Of a DNA stretch of 38,101 nt, positions 24,272 to 33,269 are shown one piece after another. Location of the stretch: positions 1-38,101 of the forward strand of contig JADIMJ010000086.1 of the NCBI GenBank assembly GCA_017694835.1, given 5' to 3'. The translations under genes and the position numbers were made by a program. Numbering within the stretch: the first letter of the stretch is position 1; every line of letters begins with the position of its first letter. Origin of the DNA: Candidatus Cryptobacteroides gallistercoris (GTDB lineage: Bacteria; Bacteroidota; Bacteroidia; Bacteroidales; UBA932). Under the pieces are notes generated by a model, which saw nothing but the letters and a program-made list of their open reading frames with translations, was not told the DNA's origin and did not search any database.

Positions 24272-25609
24272 ATGACCCAGGATGACATTATGGACACTGA
24301 TGAAAATATAGGAAGAAGCAGGATGCTCCCTCCGCTTCCGGAGCGGATGCGCCCGCAGACACTCGAAGGCTATGCCGGCCAGAAGCACCTTGTCGGACCG
24401 GGCGGGGTTCTCCGCCACATGATTGAGACAGGAAACCTCACGTCTTTCATTCTGTGGGGGCCTCCGGGGGTCGGAAAGACTACGCTCGCCCGCATAATGG
24501 CAAGGAATCTCGGCCGTGAATTCTTCACACTGTCTGCCGTAAGTGCAGGGGTCAAGGAAGTGCGCGAAGTCATTGACAAGGCCCGCGGAGGCTCGGTGTT
24601 CTTTTCCGGAGCGGCACCGGTCCTGTTCATAGACGAGATACACCGGTTCAACAAATCGCAGCAGGATGCGCTGCTCGGTGCCGTGGAGGACGGGACTGTT
24701 GTGCTGATAGGCGCCACTACGGAGAACCCTTCTTTTGAAGTCAATTCCCCTCTCCTGTCACGATGCCAGGTCTTTGTCCTCAGGAGTCTCGGACCGGACG
24801 ACCTGCAGGAAGTGCTCGACCGGACACTCAGGGAGGATGTCCTGCTGAAGGACATGGACATAAGGGTGACGGAGACGGGCGCCCTGTTCAGATATTCCGG
24901 AGGAGATGCCCGAAAGCTGCTGAACATACTTGAAATGTGCGTCAGCTCATTCTCCGGCAATGCCCCGAAGGTCATTGACAACAATACAGTGACTTCCTGC
25001 CTGCAGGAAAATACGGCCATATATGACAAGAACGGGGAAATGCACTACGACATCATATCTGCCTTCATAAAAAGTGTACGGGGCTCGGACCCGAATGCGG
25101 CTTTGTACTGGCTGGGCAGGATGCTTGCTGGTGGAGAAGACCCTCTCTTCATTGCCAGGAGGCTGTGCATACTTGCCGCCGAGGATGTCGGGCTGGCCAA
25201 TCCCAATGCCCTGCTGCTTGCCAATTCATGCTTTCAGATTGTCCACAGCATCGGCATGCCGGAAGCAAGGATACCACTGTCCGAAACGACCATTTATCTG
25301 GCCTCATCCGCCAAGAGCAATGCGGCCTATCTTGCGATTGACAAAGCCATGGAACTGGCCTCCAGGACCCAGACTTCACCTGTCCCGCTCCATTTGAGGA
25401 ATGCCCCGACAAAACTCATGGAAGACCTGGGCTACAGCGACGGATACAAGTATGCCCATGACTATCCGGGGCATTGGGCCGACCTAGAGTTCATGCCCCA
25501 GGACCTGTCGGGCACAACGCTCTACGAGCCCGCCGACAACAAATCGGAGTCCGCGCTCAAGGCAAGGCTTGCCGCACTGTGGCCGAAATATTATGGCCCC
25601 GGGCATTAG
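24272..25609 (+). CDS. rarA: Replication-associated recombination ATPase RarA (MgsA)
   Basis: RarA is an AAA+ clamp-loader-like ATPase that acts at stalled replication forks. The protein, 445 residues from the chosen ATG, has Walker A GPPGVGKTTLARI, Walker B LFIDEIHRFNKSQQD, the sensor GATTENPSFEV, and the C-terminal tetramerisation domain with AAEDVGLANPNALLLA and LRNAPTKLM. The ATG at 24272 (preceded by CAGGAA) is preferred to the TTG at 24245, which overlaps the -7 promoter element; the ATG at 24290 is also possible. It converges with tamL, 18 bases apart. Confidence 0.95.
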   Translation: MTQDDIMDTDENIGRSRMLPPLPERMRPQTLEGYAGQKHLVGPGGVLRHMIETGNLTSFILWGPPGVGKTTLARIMARNLGREFFTLSAVSAGVKEVREVIDKARGGSVFFSGAAPVLFIDEIHRFNKSQQDALLGAVEDGTVVLIGATTENPSFEVNSPLLSRCQVFVLRSLGPDDLQEVLDRTLREDVLLKDMDIRVTETGALFRYSGGDARKLLNILEMCVSSFSGNAPKVIDNNTVTSCLQENTAIYDKNGEMHYDIISAFIKSVRGSDPNAALYWLGRMLAGGEDPLFIARRLCILAAEDVGLANPNALLLANSCFQIVHSIGMPEARIPLSETTIYLASSAKSNAAYLAIDKAMELASRTQTSPVPLHLRNAPTKLMEDLGYSDGYKYAHDYPGHWADLEFMPQDLSGTTLYEPADNKSESALKARLAALWPKYYGPGH

Positions 25610-25627
25610 GCGCGGCGGCCGGACATG

Positions 25628-27841
25628 TCAGAAAGGATAGCCTACTCCGAAGTGGAGTGCGTAATTGCCTCTCCGGAGCCATTGCCGGGGCGCAAGCCAT
25701 CTGTCGCCGTCCGCGCGGGCCGGGTCATGGACCCTCATGCCCATGTCCAGCCTCAGCAGAAGAAAATTGAGGTCAAGCCTGATGCCCACTCCCCAGTTCA
25801 TCGCTATGCTTTCCCCGAAATTCCTCCATGTGAACTTGGATATCGGAATGTCTCCTGCCGTGCCGTTTTCCCTCAGGGTCCATACATTCCCGGCATCAGC
25901 GAAGACTGCTCCGGCAATTTTCCAGAACATATTGAACCTGTATTCCACATTGGCCTCAAGCTTCATGTCTCCGGTCTGGTTGGGAATGATGAATGTCGTG
26001 TCCATTGGGGCAAGCCCCGGGCCCACGGCCCTTGCCTGCCATCCCCTCAGGCTGTTGGCGCCTCCTGCGTAGAAATGCTTTTCGAACGGCAGGGCATTGG
26101 AATTGCCGTATGCATAGCCGGCTCCAGCAAGGAGTCGCGTCGCAATCGCCTGCCCGTCATTTCTTCCGAACACCCATGTCCTTCCCAGTGTAACTTCAGC
26201 CTTGACATATTGTGAATAAGGCGTATTCCAGATCATTCCGGCCCCGGATTCGTCTTTTTTCATCAACGGCCTGAATGCCCCCAGCAGATTGCCGGCTATG
26301 TCAAACTGGAACCGGGTATAAAAATATGACGACTTGGGATTCACGGCTGTACTGGTCGTGTACTGGAATGTCAGGCCGGTGCCTAGGTCAAAGTGGTCCT
26401 GATAGGAATTCCTCATGAAAGGATCCCGTATGAGGCTGTTGTAGAATGTCTCGTCAAGATTGAAGAGACGCACGATATTCAGCTGGAGGGGATAGAACTG
26501 GTAGAAAAACTTTCCCCTTATGCTTCCGTTGTATCCGAATGAAGTGGAAATTATGTTTCTTGTGTATTCCGGACGGTTCTGGTAATTGTACGAAATGTTA
26601 AGGTCTGTCCTCGGGACCACGCCGGAAAAAAAACGGTACGGGAGGAGGAGGAATTTCGGGAAGCTGATGCCTGCGGATACTCCGAATTCATTGGACCTGG
26701 TGTCGTCGTTCGGCCGGAACTGGAAATTTCCCATGAAACTGAGGTTCAGCCATTCTCCGCCCCTGAAGATGTTCTTGTGAAAATAGGAAATCTGCGGTGA
26801 GACGCCGAACAGTCCGGAAGAGTTGGTGGAGACTTCCGCATTCACCTTGAAGCCCTGCAGCCTTGATTTTGTGAGGTTGATGCTGCAGTCCACGACACTG
26901 GTGTCCGACTGGGTCATTTCCACATTGACGCTGCTGAACATGTTCAGGGCGGAAATCCTTGAATATGTGTTGTTCACTTCGCTTTCGCTGTAACGGTTCC
27001 CCGGCCTTATCGTATTGAGGCTTCTCAGCACATTTTCCCTGACTTTCATGTCAAGCGGATAGGTGATGGTCACTTCTCCTATGCTGAATTTCCTGAACGG
27101 CCTGGCATCCTGTTCCGTTTCATTTCTCGTGTATTCGCGGATATGCATCTCAAGGAAGGCCGAGTCCGGACACGAGAGCGTGTCTGCCACATAAGAAATG
27201 TAGTTTTTGGTGAATCCGTAGAACCCGTTGTCCCTGAAATACTTGCTGAGCATGTCAGTTTCCTTGTCAAGACTGTATTCCGACATGTAGTCCCCCGGGC
27301 GCACGGAGAGAGAAGATGTGTCCGCCCAAAAGTCCGCGGCCAGTTCCCCTTCCGGCACATGGTAGGTTATCCCTTTGATCGGGAACTGTTTTCCAAGGGT
27401 CACGTTGTATGTGACCTTCACCCGTTTTTTCCTGACGTCGATTCTGGCCCGGACGTCGGAATTGTAGTATCCGAGGAAAGTGAGGTGGTCCGTTATGTTG
27501 GAGACCGAGCTCTCCACCATATCCGGGTCATATACCACGGGAGGCTCCCCTATCTTCCTGACGAATCTGTCCCAGCCGTTTCCCTTTCCGTTTGACCAGT
27601 TGTATATGTTCAGGAAGGGATTCCAGCCGAAAATGAAATATGAGTTCGGCGACTGCTTGATGTACGGTTCCAGGTCATTGGCATTGAATTTCTTCTCATC
27701 CTGATTGGTGATGAGGATCTTGTTTTTCTGGAGCCTGTATTCCCCGTCCTGGAGCACACGGGTGGTGCTGCAGGAAAAAAAAGCCAGGCAGGCAGCCGGG
27801 ACAATGGCAATTCTGAATATGATGTTGAGAAACCGTTCCAT
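25628..27841 (-). CDS. tamL: TamL-type lipoprotein with Omp85/BamA-family barrel
   Basis: A 737-residue Omp85-superfamily protein anchored as a lipoprotein, matching the Bacteroidota TamL type, which with TamB is thought to move proteins or lipids across the envelope. The signal ends in AFFSC (Cys24 from the chosen ATG), followed by STTRVLQDGEY, then POTRA-like periplasmic modules (about residues 30-370) and a 16-stranded barrel with the lid-loop motif LRGW (FYAGGANSLRGWQARAVGPG) and a terminal GVGYPF. An ATG five codons upstream (27856) lies before the predicted transcription start, so the ATG at 27841 is chosen. No tamB gene is next to it in this window. Confidence 0.9.
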   Translation of the reverse strand: MERFLNIIFRIAIVPAACLAFFSCSTTRVLQDGEYRLQKNKILITNQDEKKFNANDLEPYIKQSPNSYFIFGWNPFLNIYNWSNGKGNGWDRFVRKIGEPPVVYDPDMVESSVSNITDHLTFLGYYNSDVRARIDVRKKRVKVTYNVTLGKQFPIKGITYHVPEGELAADFWADTSSLSVRPGDYMSEYSLDKETDMLSKYFRDNGFYGFTKNYISYVADTLSCPDSAFLEMHIREYTRNETEQDARPFRKFSIGEVTITYPLDMKVRENVLRSLNTIRPGNRYSESEVNNTYSRISALNMFSSVNVEMTQSDTSVVDCSINLTKSRLQGFKVNAEVSTNSSGLFGVSPQISYFHKNIFRGGEWLNLSFMGNFQFRPNDDTRSNEFGVSAGISFPKFLLLPYRFFSGVVPRTDLNISYNYQNRPEYTRNIISTSFGYNGSIRGKFFYQFYPLQLNIVRLFNLDETFYNSLIRDPFMRNSYQDHFDLGTGLTFQYTTSTAVNPKSSYFYTRFQFDIAGNLLGAFRPLMKKDESGAGMIWNTPYSQYVKAEVTLGRTWVFGRNDGQAIATRLLAGAGYAYGNSNALPFEKHFYAGGANSLRGWQARAVGPGLAPMDTTFIIPNQTGDMKLEANVEYRFNMFWKIAGAVFADAGNVWTLRENGTAGDIPISKFTWRNFGESIAMNWGVGIRLDLNFLLLRLDMGMRVHDPARADGDRWLAPRQWLRRGNYALHFGVGYPF

Positions 27842-27857
27842 CCGATACAAAAACATA

Positions 27858-27888
27858 CAAATTTATTCCATAGGACAGGAATATCAAA
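27858..27888 (-). promoter_or_regulatory. Promoter for tamL
   Basis: Read on the minus strand, TTTG (27888-27885) is spaced 19 bases from TAAATTTG (27865-27858). The start near 27851 leaves about 10 bases before the ATG at 27841 and excludes the ATG at 27856. Confidence 0.65.
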
Positions 27889-27927
27889 ATTTTATCCGAA
27901 ATATTTAGCATTATACCTTTTATGTGA

Positions 27928-27935
27928 TATCTTTG
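27928..27935 (+). promoter_or_regulatory. -7 element for the arginine decarboxylase gene
   Basis: TATCTTTG is a full -7 match, in a short divergent promoter region shared with tamL. The -33 position (about 27905-27908) has only a TTAG-like sequence. The start near 27942 would give a leader of about 70 bases to the ATG at 28012. Confidence 0.5.
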
Positions 27936-28011
27936 CAGTTTCAAAATCATGTCCGGACAGTCCGGACTGCCTGTATGTCACGACATAGAAACTATTGCAT
28001 CATATCAGATA

Positions 28012-29406
28012 ATGAAGAACAAATACATTGACCTCATTGAGCAGACATTTGAATTCCCTCAGGATGAATTCCGGGTTGAAGACGGGGAACTCCATTTCCA
28101 TGACATCAACATGATGGACATCATCAACCAGTACGGGACACCGCTCAAGATCACATATCTCCCGAAGATTTCATCCCAGATACAGAGGGCGAAGAGAATG
28201 TTCAATGTAGCCATGGCAAAGGCTGACTACAACGGCAAGTACCATTACTGCTACTGTACGAAAAGCTCCCACTTCGAGTTCGTGATGCGCGAAGCCCTGA
28301 AAAACGACATCCACATAGAAACTTCTTCCGCATTTGACCTCAATCTGATAGAGGCCCTTGAATCGGAAGGTGTCGTCGACAAGAATCTTTATATAGTATG
28401 CAACGGCTTCAAGAAGCCGGCATATATCGAGAATATCGCCTCCTTTGCCAACGGAGGATGGCACAATATTATACCGGTACTTGACAATATGCATGAACTC
28501 CAGGAACTTGACAACCTGATCAAGGTGCCTGTCAACATCGGCATGAGAATAGCCTCCGAGGAAGAGCCGAACTTCGACTTCTATACTTCACGCCTCGGAA
28601 TCCGCTACAGCGACATTCTCCCGTTCTACGAGAACATGATAAGCAAGAACAGCAAATTCCGTCTGAAGATGCTGCATTTCTTCATCAATACCGGAATAAG
28701 GGACACTGCCTATTATTGGAATGAACTGGCGAAATGTGTCACCGTGTACTGTGACCTCAAGTCAATATGTCCGGAACTGGACTCGCTGAACATAGGAGGC
28801 GGCTTCCCTATAAAGAATTCGCTTGCCATGGACTTCGACTATGAATACATGGCGGAAGAAATCATACTCCAGATCAAGACGATGTGCTATGCCCGGGGCG
28901 TGGCGGAGCCGAACATCTTCACTGAATTCGGGAGCTTCACCGTCGGGGAGTCGGGGGCGACCATTTTCCAGATACTGGACGTCAAGCAGCAGAATGACAG
29001 GGAACGGTGGTATATGATTGACAATTCATTCATGACAACCCTTCCGGACACATGGGGCATCAAGCAGCGCTTCATACTGCTCCCGATCAACAAATGGAAT
29101 GAAAAATACCAGAGGGTCTTCCTCGGCGGCCTGACCTGCGACAGCCAGGACTACTACAATGCCGATGCCCATGCCAACGCCATCTTCCTCCCGATTGTCG
29201 AAGACCGGGAGGATCCCCTCTACATCGGCTTTTTCCATACGGGGGCATATCAGGAGTCGATTTCAGGGTACGGCGGCATACAGCATTGCCTGCAGCCTGC
29301 CCCGAAGCACATCATCATAGACAAGGATGAAAACGGGGAATACACCACCAAACTTTTCAGCAAGGAACAGACATACAAGTCAATGCTGAAGATATTGGGA
29401 TATTGA
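28012..29406 (+). CDS. speA: PLP-dependent decarboxylase, probably arginine decarboxylase
   Basis: A 464-residue fold-type III (alanine-racemase-like) PLP decarboxylase, most like the short arginine decarboxylases annotated in Bacteroidota, which convert arginine to agmatine for polyamine synthesis. The PLP lysine is in YCYCTKSSH, replacing the commoner YAVKAN. The phosphate-binding loop is NIGGGFPIKNS, and the second-subunit active-site cysteine is in GGLTCDSQDYYN. An ATG 21 codons upstream (27949) adds a non-conserved extension and would leave almost no leader, so MKNKYIDLIEQ at 28012 is chosen. No agmatine-processing genes are adjacent. Other basic amino acid decarboxylases of the same fold are the main alternative. 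Confidence 0.82.
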   Translation: MKNKYIDLIEQTFEFPQDEFRVEDGELHFHDINMMDIINQYGTPLKITYLPKISSQIQRAKRMFNVAMAKADYNGKYHYCYCTKSSHFEFVMREALKNDIHIETSSAFDLNLIEALESEGVVDKNLYIVCNGFKKPAYIENIASFANGGWHNIIPVLDNMHELQELDNLIKVPVNIGMRIASEEEPNFDFYTSRLGIRYSDILPFYENMISKNSKFRLKMLHFFINTGIRDTAYYWNELAKCVTVYCDLKSICPELDSLNIGGGFPIKNSLAMDFDYEYMAEEIILQIKTMCYARGVAEPNIFTEFGSFTVGESGATIFQILDVKQQNDRERWYMIDNSFMTTLPDTWGIKQRFILLPINKWNEKYQRVFLGGLTCDSQDYYNADAHANAIFLPIVEDREDPLYIGFFHTGAYQESISGYGGIQHCLQPAPKHIIIDKDENGEYTTKLFSKEQTYKSMLKILGY

Positions 29407-29472
29407 CGGCCCGCCGCGGCAGATGAACGCAGGGCCACAAGCCTGATGACTTTTATGCAGAAACAGACAACA

Positions 29473-29506
29473 AATATACAGGATACAACTATTAATATAC
29501 AGGATA
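29473..29506 (+). promoter_or_regulatory. Exact 13-base direct repeat upstream of the OmpA-GldL-GldM unit
   Basis: AATATACAGGATA occurs at 29473-29485 and again at 29494-29506, a 21-base period equal to two helical turns, ending 16 bases before the ATG at 29523. No TAnnTTTG element is present in this 116-base gap (29407-29522), unlike at most other promoters here. The repeat could be a regulator-binding site or part of an alternative-sigma promoter. Confidence 0.55.
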
Positions 29507-29522
29507 ATTAGGAAACGGACTT

Positions 29523-30602
29523 ATGAAACATTTGAAAAGATTATGCATGTCCGCCGTCTGCATGGCGGCAATGGCAGCCGGTATTCCGGAAGCAAAGGCA
29601 CAGCAGGGCACCATCCCTGCAGAGGGAAAACATTTCTCTTCGTCCAACTGGTATGTTTCGGCGCTGGCCGGGGAGCAGATTCTCCTCAAGGGCAGCACGA
29701 CCGGAAAGTATTTTGTCGGAAAAATCAATGCCGGCACATGGTTCGACACCTGGTCAGGCATCAAGGTCAACGGCCAGGCCGGAATGAAGAAACTCAACGG
29801 CAACAGCTCTGTCAGATACTATTCGTTCGGGGTGGACTATACCCTTAACCTCCTCCGGGTATTCGGCGGATATGATGAAAGCACTCCTTTCTCCTTCTCC
29901 GTCTCCGCAGGTCCTGCGATGAATTTCATCAGGTACAGGCACGGCGACCAGAAGTATACCAAGACCGTATCCCTCAATATAGGGGCACAGATCGGCTACG
30001 ACTTCTCTCCGAGATGGGGACTGTTCGCGGAAGTGATGTCGTATACGATGGACCGCTTCTACACTCCCGGCGGCGGCATTCTCATCGGTACGGATGCAGC
30101 AGTCGGCATCAGATTCAGATTCAGCAGGCACAAATACGGCAGAAGGGATGCTGACAGGCGCGAATATGAGACAGCAATCAGCGGGCTGACGGAAAGGGTG
30201 GCCGAACTTGAGGAGACAGTAAGGCTGCTGAATGAAAAGAATGAGGGCGCCGGGGACGGCAAGACAATGGTGACTCCTGAGACAGAGGCGGCGTCGATAG
30301 ACATATATTTTGATGAATACAGCGCCTTCCTCAATGAAGAGCAGCGCAAGAAAATCAGCGGAATCGGCAAATGGATGGCCGACAACCCCGACTTCAGCGT
30401 CCGCATTGTGGTCTTCAGCGACAATCTTTCCGACATTGAGACGGGAATGAGGATTGTAGAACGCCGCGAGCAGGTCCTCCGCGATTTTCTGACTGAGAGA
30501 TACGGAATCGGCAGCGACAGGATTGAATCAGGGTCTTCCGAAAAGTTCGGTTACCGCAATCTCACAGGCTGCAATGCCAGAATAGTATTTATAAACGAAT
30601 AA
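29523..30602 (+). CDS. Outer-membrane barrel protein with coiled coil and OmpA-like C-terminal domain
   Basis: A 359-residue exported protein. The signal peptide ends near residue 26 (AKAQ). An 8-stranded-type barrel region follows (about 40-205; strands such as WYVSALAGEQILL, VRYYSFGVDYTLNLL, VGIRFRFSR), then a heptad-like helix (about 218-245) and an OmpA-type domain (about 260-359). In that domain the usual GHTD reads FSDN, keeping the aspartate, and the conserved arginine is kept in VERREQV, so peptidoglycan binding is plausible though degenerate. GldL begins 24 bases after its stop. It occupies the place where gldK is normally found but is unrelated to it, and may anchor the GldLM motor to outer membrane and cell wall. 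Confidence 0.85.
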   Translation: MKHLKRLCMSAVCMAAMAAGIPEAKAQQGTIPAEGKHFSSSNWYVSALAGEQILLKGSTTGKYFVGKINAGTWFDTWSGIKVNGQAGMKKLNGNSSVRYYSFGVDYTLNLLRVFGGYDESTPFSFSVSAGPAMNFIRYRHGDQKYTKTVSLNIGAQIGYDFSPRWGLFAEVMSYTMDRFYTPGGGILIGTDAAVGIRFRFSRHKYGRRDADRREYETAISGLTERVAELEETVRLLNEKNEGAGDGKTMVTPETEAASIDIYFDEYSAFLNEEQRKKISGIGKWMADNPDFSVRIVVFSDNLSDIETGMRIVERREQVLRDFLTERYGIGSDRIESGSSEKFGYRNLTGCNARIVFINE

Positions 30603-30626
30603 TCCCAAAGTCATAAAGCCATAATC

Positions 30627-31133
30627 ATGAAATTCAATGAATTCCTGAGAAGCCGCGCCGGGCGCCGCTTTTATAACTTCGCGTATTGCTGGGGCGCATG
30701 CCTGGTAATACTCGGTGCAGTATTCAAAATTGCGCACATGCCGTTTGACAGCATCCTTCTCATGATCGGTCTCTTTACGGAGGTATTCATATTCTTCATA
30801 TCAGGATTCGATTATCCGAGCGATGAGTACGAATGGGACAGAGTCTTTCCCCAGCTGAAGAAAGGCGGAAAGGCGGATATGGACCTGCATACGGCTCTTG
30901 AGGAAACGAGAAAAAAATATTCCGAAGGGATGGCTGTCCTTGAATCAAGGATAAAAGACCTTGACAAGGCGTATGACGCGCATGTGAAGAGACTCAGCGA
31001 GGCGACAAAGTCCATCAGACCCGAAACCCTGGCCGAAATGCAGAAGGAGACCGAGGAGATGACTAAATTGCTGAAGGAACTCAACAGCAAGTACAGCAGC
31101 ATGCTGGAGGCCATGAACACAAAACGGAAATAG
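30627..31133 (+). CDS. gldL: GldL/PorL-like inner-membrane motor protein (short form)
   Basis: GldL and GldM form the proton-driven rotary motor that powers gliding and type IX secretion. This 168-residue protein has two membrane helices (about residues 17-36 and 40-60) with the family pattern GAVFKIAHMPFD and IGLFTEVFIFFISGF. Lys34 and His37 in the first helix, and Glu52 in the second, correspond to the charged residues implicated in proton passage. A cytoplasmic coiled coil fills residues 90-165. It is shorter than typical GldL (about 215 residues), with most of the loss in the C-terminal tail. GldM follows after 9 bases. Confidence 0.9.
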   Translation: MKFNEFLRSRAGRRFYNFAYCWGACLVILGAVFKIAHMPFDSILLMIGLFTEVFIFFISGFDYPSDEYEWDRVFPQLKKGGKADMDLHTALEETRKKYSEGMAVLESRIKDLDKAYDAHVKRLSEATKSIRPETLAEMQKETEEMTKLLKELNSKYSSMLEAMNTKRK

Positions 31134-31142
31134 TCACCAGAT

Positions 31143-32477
31143 ATGGCAGAATACAGATTGCCTCCACGCCAGAAGATGATCAATCTGGTGTATATCATAT
31201 TGATAGCCATGCTTGCCATCAATATATCCGCGGATACGCTTGATACATATTCCCTTCTTGACAAGGGACTCAGGCGCAGGGCGGACAAGCTTGAATCGTA
31301 CCGGGCAATATTGAGGGATTCGCTCCTGACGACCGTAGACGGGGCTTCGGGCTTCATCGCATCTTCGGATTCGATGGCTGACGCTCTTCTTGCCGACATC
31401 GACGGAATCAAGGAGGCGATAGCAAAGTCGGCTGACAAGAAACATTATGTGTCTGCCGATGAACTGCAGGCCCTCGAGGAACTCAATGCAGTGCCCGATG
31501 TCATGCTGTCCGCAATCAATCCCCGCGGCAGCCGTCTGAAGAATTCGATTGTCCTCTATATGGACACAGTCATGGCAAAAGTCACGGATACTTCCGCAAG
31601 AGAACTTATTGCGGCATACCTTGACCTGGACCATGACAAGAAACTCACTTCCTGGGAAAAAGAGACTTTCACCAGCATGCCGGCCATAGGCGGTATGGTG
31701 TACATGAACACCCTCAGGGAAAATGTACTCCTCGCTGAAATCCAGATGTATCAGGACATCCTTGAGAATCATTACAGGAAGACTGCGTCGATGGCGGCGG
31801 CTGACGGCAATTCCAGGTATGTCCTCATCAACAATGACCAGAAAGTAGTGTCCGTCGACGGTACCATCGAAGTCCCTGTAGTGGATGTGGCACCTTACCT
31901 TGAGAGTGTCCTCTATGCCGAATATGACAACCTCATCGATGTACTTGCGATAGGCATTACTCCGGAGGAGATTGACTTCAGGATTTCCGGAGGCAGGCAT
32001 TTCCTCAGGAACGGGAAACTGTACATCAGTCCTGACCCGGGAGCAGAAAAAGTTACCCTTTCCATGAACTGCGTGAGAAAAGGTGAACGGAAATATCTCG
32101 GCAGCAAAGAATTCCGTGTCAAGTCATTGCCTACGCCCGTGCCTTATATCAGGTTCCGCGACGGCAGCAGATACACCGGCACTGTCCCTGTTGAAGCGGA
32201 GAAGATGGCTGAAGCCTATTCAGTAGGCGCAGGCATAACTGAACCGGTGGAAATAGAGTACAGAGTGGCCGGCTTCGAACTCGTGCTGATAAAGAACAAC
32301 AGCGGTGAGGTACTTTCTGCCGTATCCGAAGGCCCTTATTTCACTTCCGAGCAGAAGAAAATACTTGCCTCGGCACAAAATGCCGACAAAATGTATTTCA
32401 CAGGCATTTCCGTACGCAATCCGAAAGGTGACGTAAAGTATCAGATACCGCCGATAAGTGTTCCTCTTTATGAGTAA
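31143..32477 (+). CDS. gldM: GldM/PorM-like motor protein (short form)
   Basis: A 444-residue GldM-type protein: a short cytoplasmic start with the hallmark PPRQKMINLVYIILIAMLAIN, one membrane helix (about 13-30), a periplasmic helical bundle (D1, to about 220) and beta domains (D2-D4), recognisable by VLYAEYDNLIDVLAIGI and EFRVKSLPTPVPYI. The shaft made by GldM spans the periplasm and normally contacts the GldK/GldN ring. Typical GldM is about 510 residues, so this one is shorter. No gldN follows; the next gene, 14 bases on, is an RNA methyltransferase. The missing partner suggests that the shaft meets another protein, possibly the OmpA-like protein two genes upstream. Confidence 0.9.
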   Translation: MAEYRLPPRQKMINLVYIILIAMLAINISADTLDTYSLLDKGLRRRADKLESYRAILRDSLLTTVDGASGFIASSDSMADALLADIDGIKEAIAKSADKKHYVSADELQALEELNAVPDVMLSAINPRGSRLKNSIVLYMDTVMAKVTDTSARELIAAYLDLDHDKKLTSWEKETFTSMPAIGGMVYMNTLRENVLLAEIQMYQDILENHYRKTASMAAADGNSRYVLINNDQKVVSVDGTIEVPVVDVAPYLESVLYAEYDNLIDVLAIGITPEEIDFRISGGRHFLRNGKLYISPDPGAEKVTLSMNCVRKGERKYLGSKEFRVKSLPTPVPYIRFRDGSRYTGTVPVEAEKMAEAYSVGAGITEPVEIEYRVAGFELVLIKNNSGEVLSAVSEGPYFTSEQKKILASAQNADKMYFTGISVRNPKGDVKYQIPPISVPLYE

Positions 32478-32491
32478 TACCCGCATCAGCC

Positions 32492-33259
32492 ATGGCAGCA
32501 TTGTCCGGAAATGAAATTAAGAAAATCCGGTCCCTGTCTTCAAAGAAATTCAGGGATGAATACGGACTTTTCATAGTTGAAGGGGAAAAGATGGTCTCGG
32601 AGGCCGTCTCCTCCCCTTTTTCCGTAGAAAAAATATTCAGGAAAGATGAAATCGGAGAGGAGGCCATGTCCAGAATAACACAGCTCTCCTCCCCGTCCCA
32701 GGCCCTTGCCATCGTAAGAAAGCCCTCCGGACTGTATCTTGATACCGCAGGGCAGATTTCATCCGCATTGTCGTCAGGTAAGGGTCTGTATCTTGCGCTG
32801 GACTCCATACGCGACCCCGGGAATCTCGGCACCATACTCCGCATAGCCGACTGGTTCGGCCTTGACGGCGTCTTCGCTTCCCGCGATACCGTTGACATTT
32901 TCAATCCGAAGGTCGTGCAGTCCACCATGGGAGCCATTTTCAGAGTCAGGTTCCATTATGCCGACATCCCGATGCTCGCCCGCTCCGTCATCAATGCAGG
33001 AGGCCATGTCTACGGCACTTTCCTCGACGGCGGCAGCATCTATTCCTCAGAACTGGACTGCGGCGCCTCGGCCCCGTCGGTAATAGTCATCGGCAACGAA
33101 TCCGAAGGCATTTCGCCGCAGGTCTCCGCACTCGTGTCCGGCCGCCTCTTCATCCCTCCATACCCGGCGGATGACCCGGGCTCGGAATCACTGAATGCCG
33201 CCGTCGCCACGGCCGTGACTGTCGCGGAATTCCGCAGAAGATGCCTTCATAGAGTATAA
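32492..33259 (+). CDS. SpoU/TrmH-family RNA 2'-O-methyltransferase
   Basis: A 255-residue SPOUT-class methyltransferase using S-adenosylmethionine. An N-terminal RNA-binding (L30e-like) part with FIVEGEKMVSEA is followed by the trefoil-knot domain: motif 1 LDSIRDPGNLGTILRIADWFG, motif 2 VIGNESEGIS and motif 3 ESLNAAVATAVTVAEFRR. All three conserved blocks, including the arginine and asparagine of motif 1, are intact. The RNA target is not evident; rRNA or tRNA are both possible. It lies 14 bases after the GldM-like gene and 10 bases before the ATP-grasp gene, so it may be co-transcribed with the motor unit. Confidence 0.92.
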   Translation: MAALSGNEIKKIRSLSSKKFRDEYGLFIVEGEKMVSEAVSSPFSVEKIFRKDEIGEEAMSRITQLSSPSQALAIVRKPSGLYLDTAGQISSALSSGKGLYLALDSIRDPGNLGTILRIADWFGLDGVFASRDTVDIFNPKVVQSTMGAIFRVRFHYADIPMLARSVINAGGHVYGTFLDGGSIYSSELDCGASAPSVIVIGNESEGISPQVSALVSGRLFIPPYPADDPGSESLNAAVATAVTVAEFRRRCLHRV

Positions 33260-33269
33260 GACAATTGAA

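Noticed and set aside
31134..32000. Minus-strand open frame of 288 codons opposite the GldM-like gene
   Set aside because: The plus strand encodes a clear GldM-type protein with its hallmark N-terminus; the reverse frame has no family features and no promoter.
29523..32477. Complete type IX secretion core cluster (gldKLMN/porKLMN)
   Set aside because: Only GldL- and GldM-like genes are present. The upstream gene is an OmpA-like barrel and not GldK, and the downstream gene is an RNA methyltransferase and not GldN.
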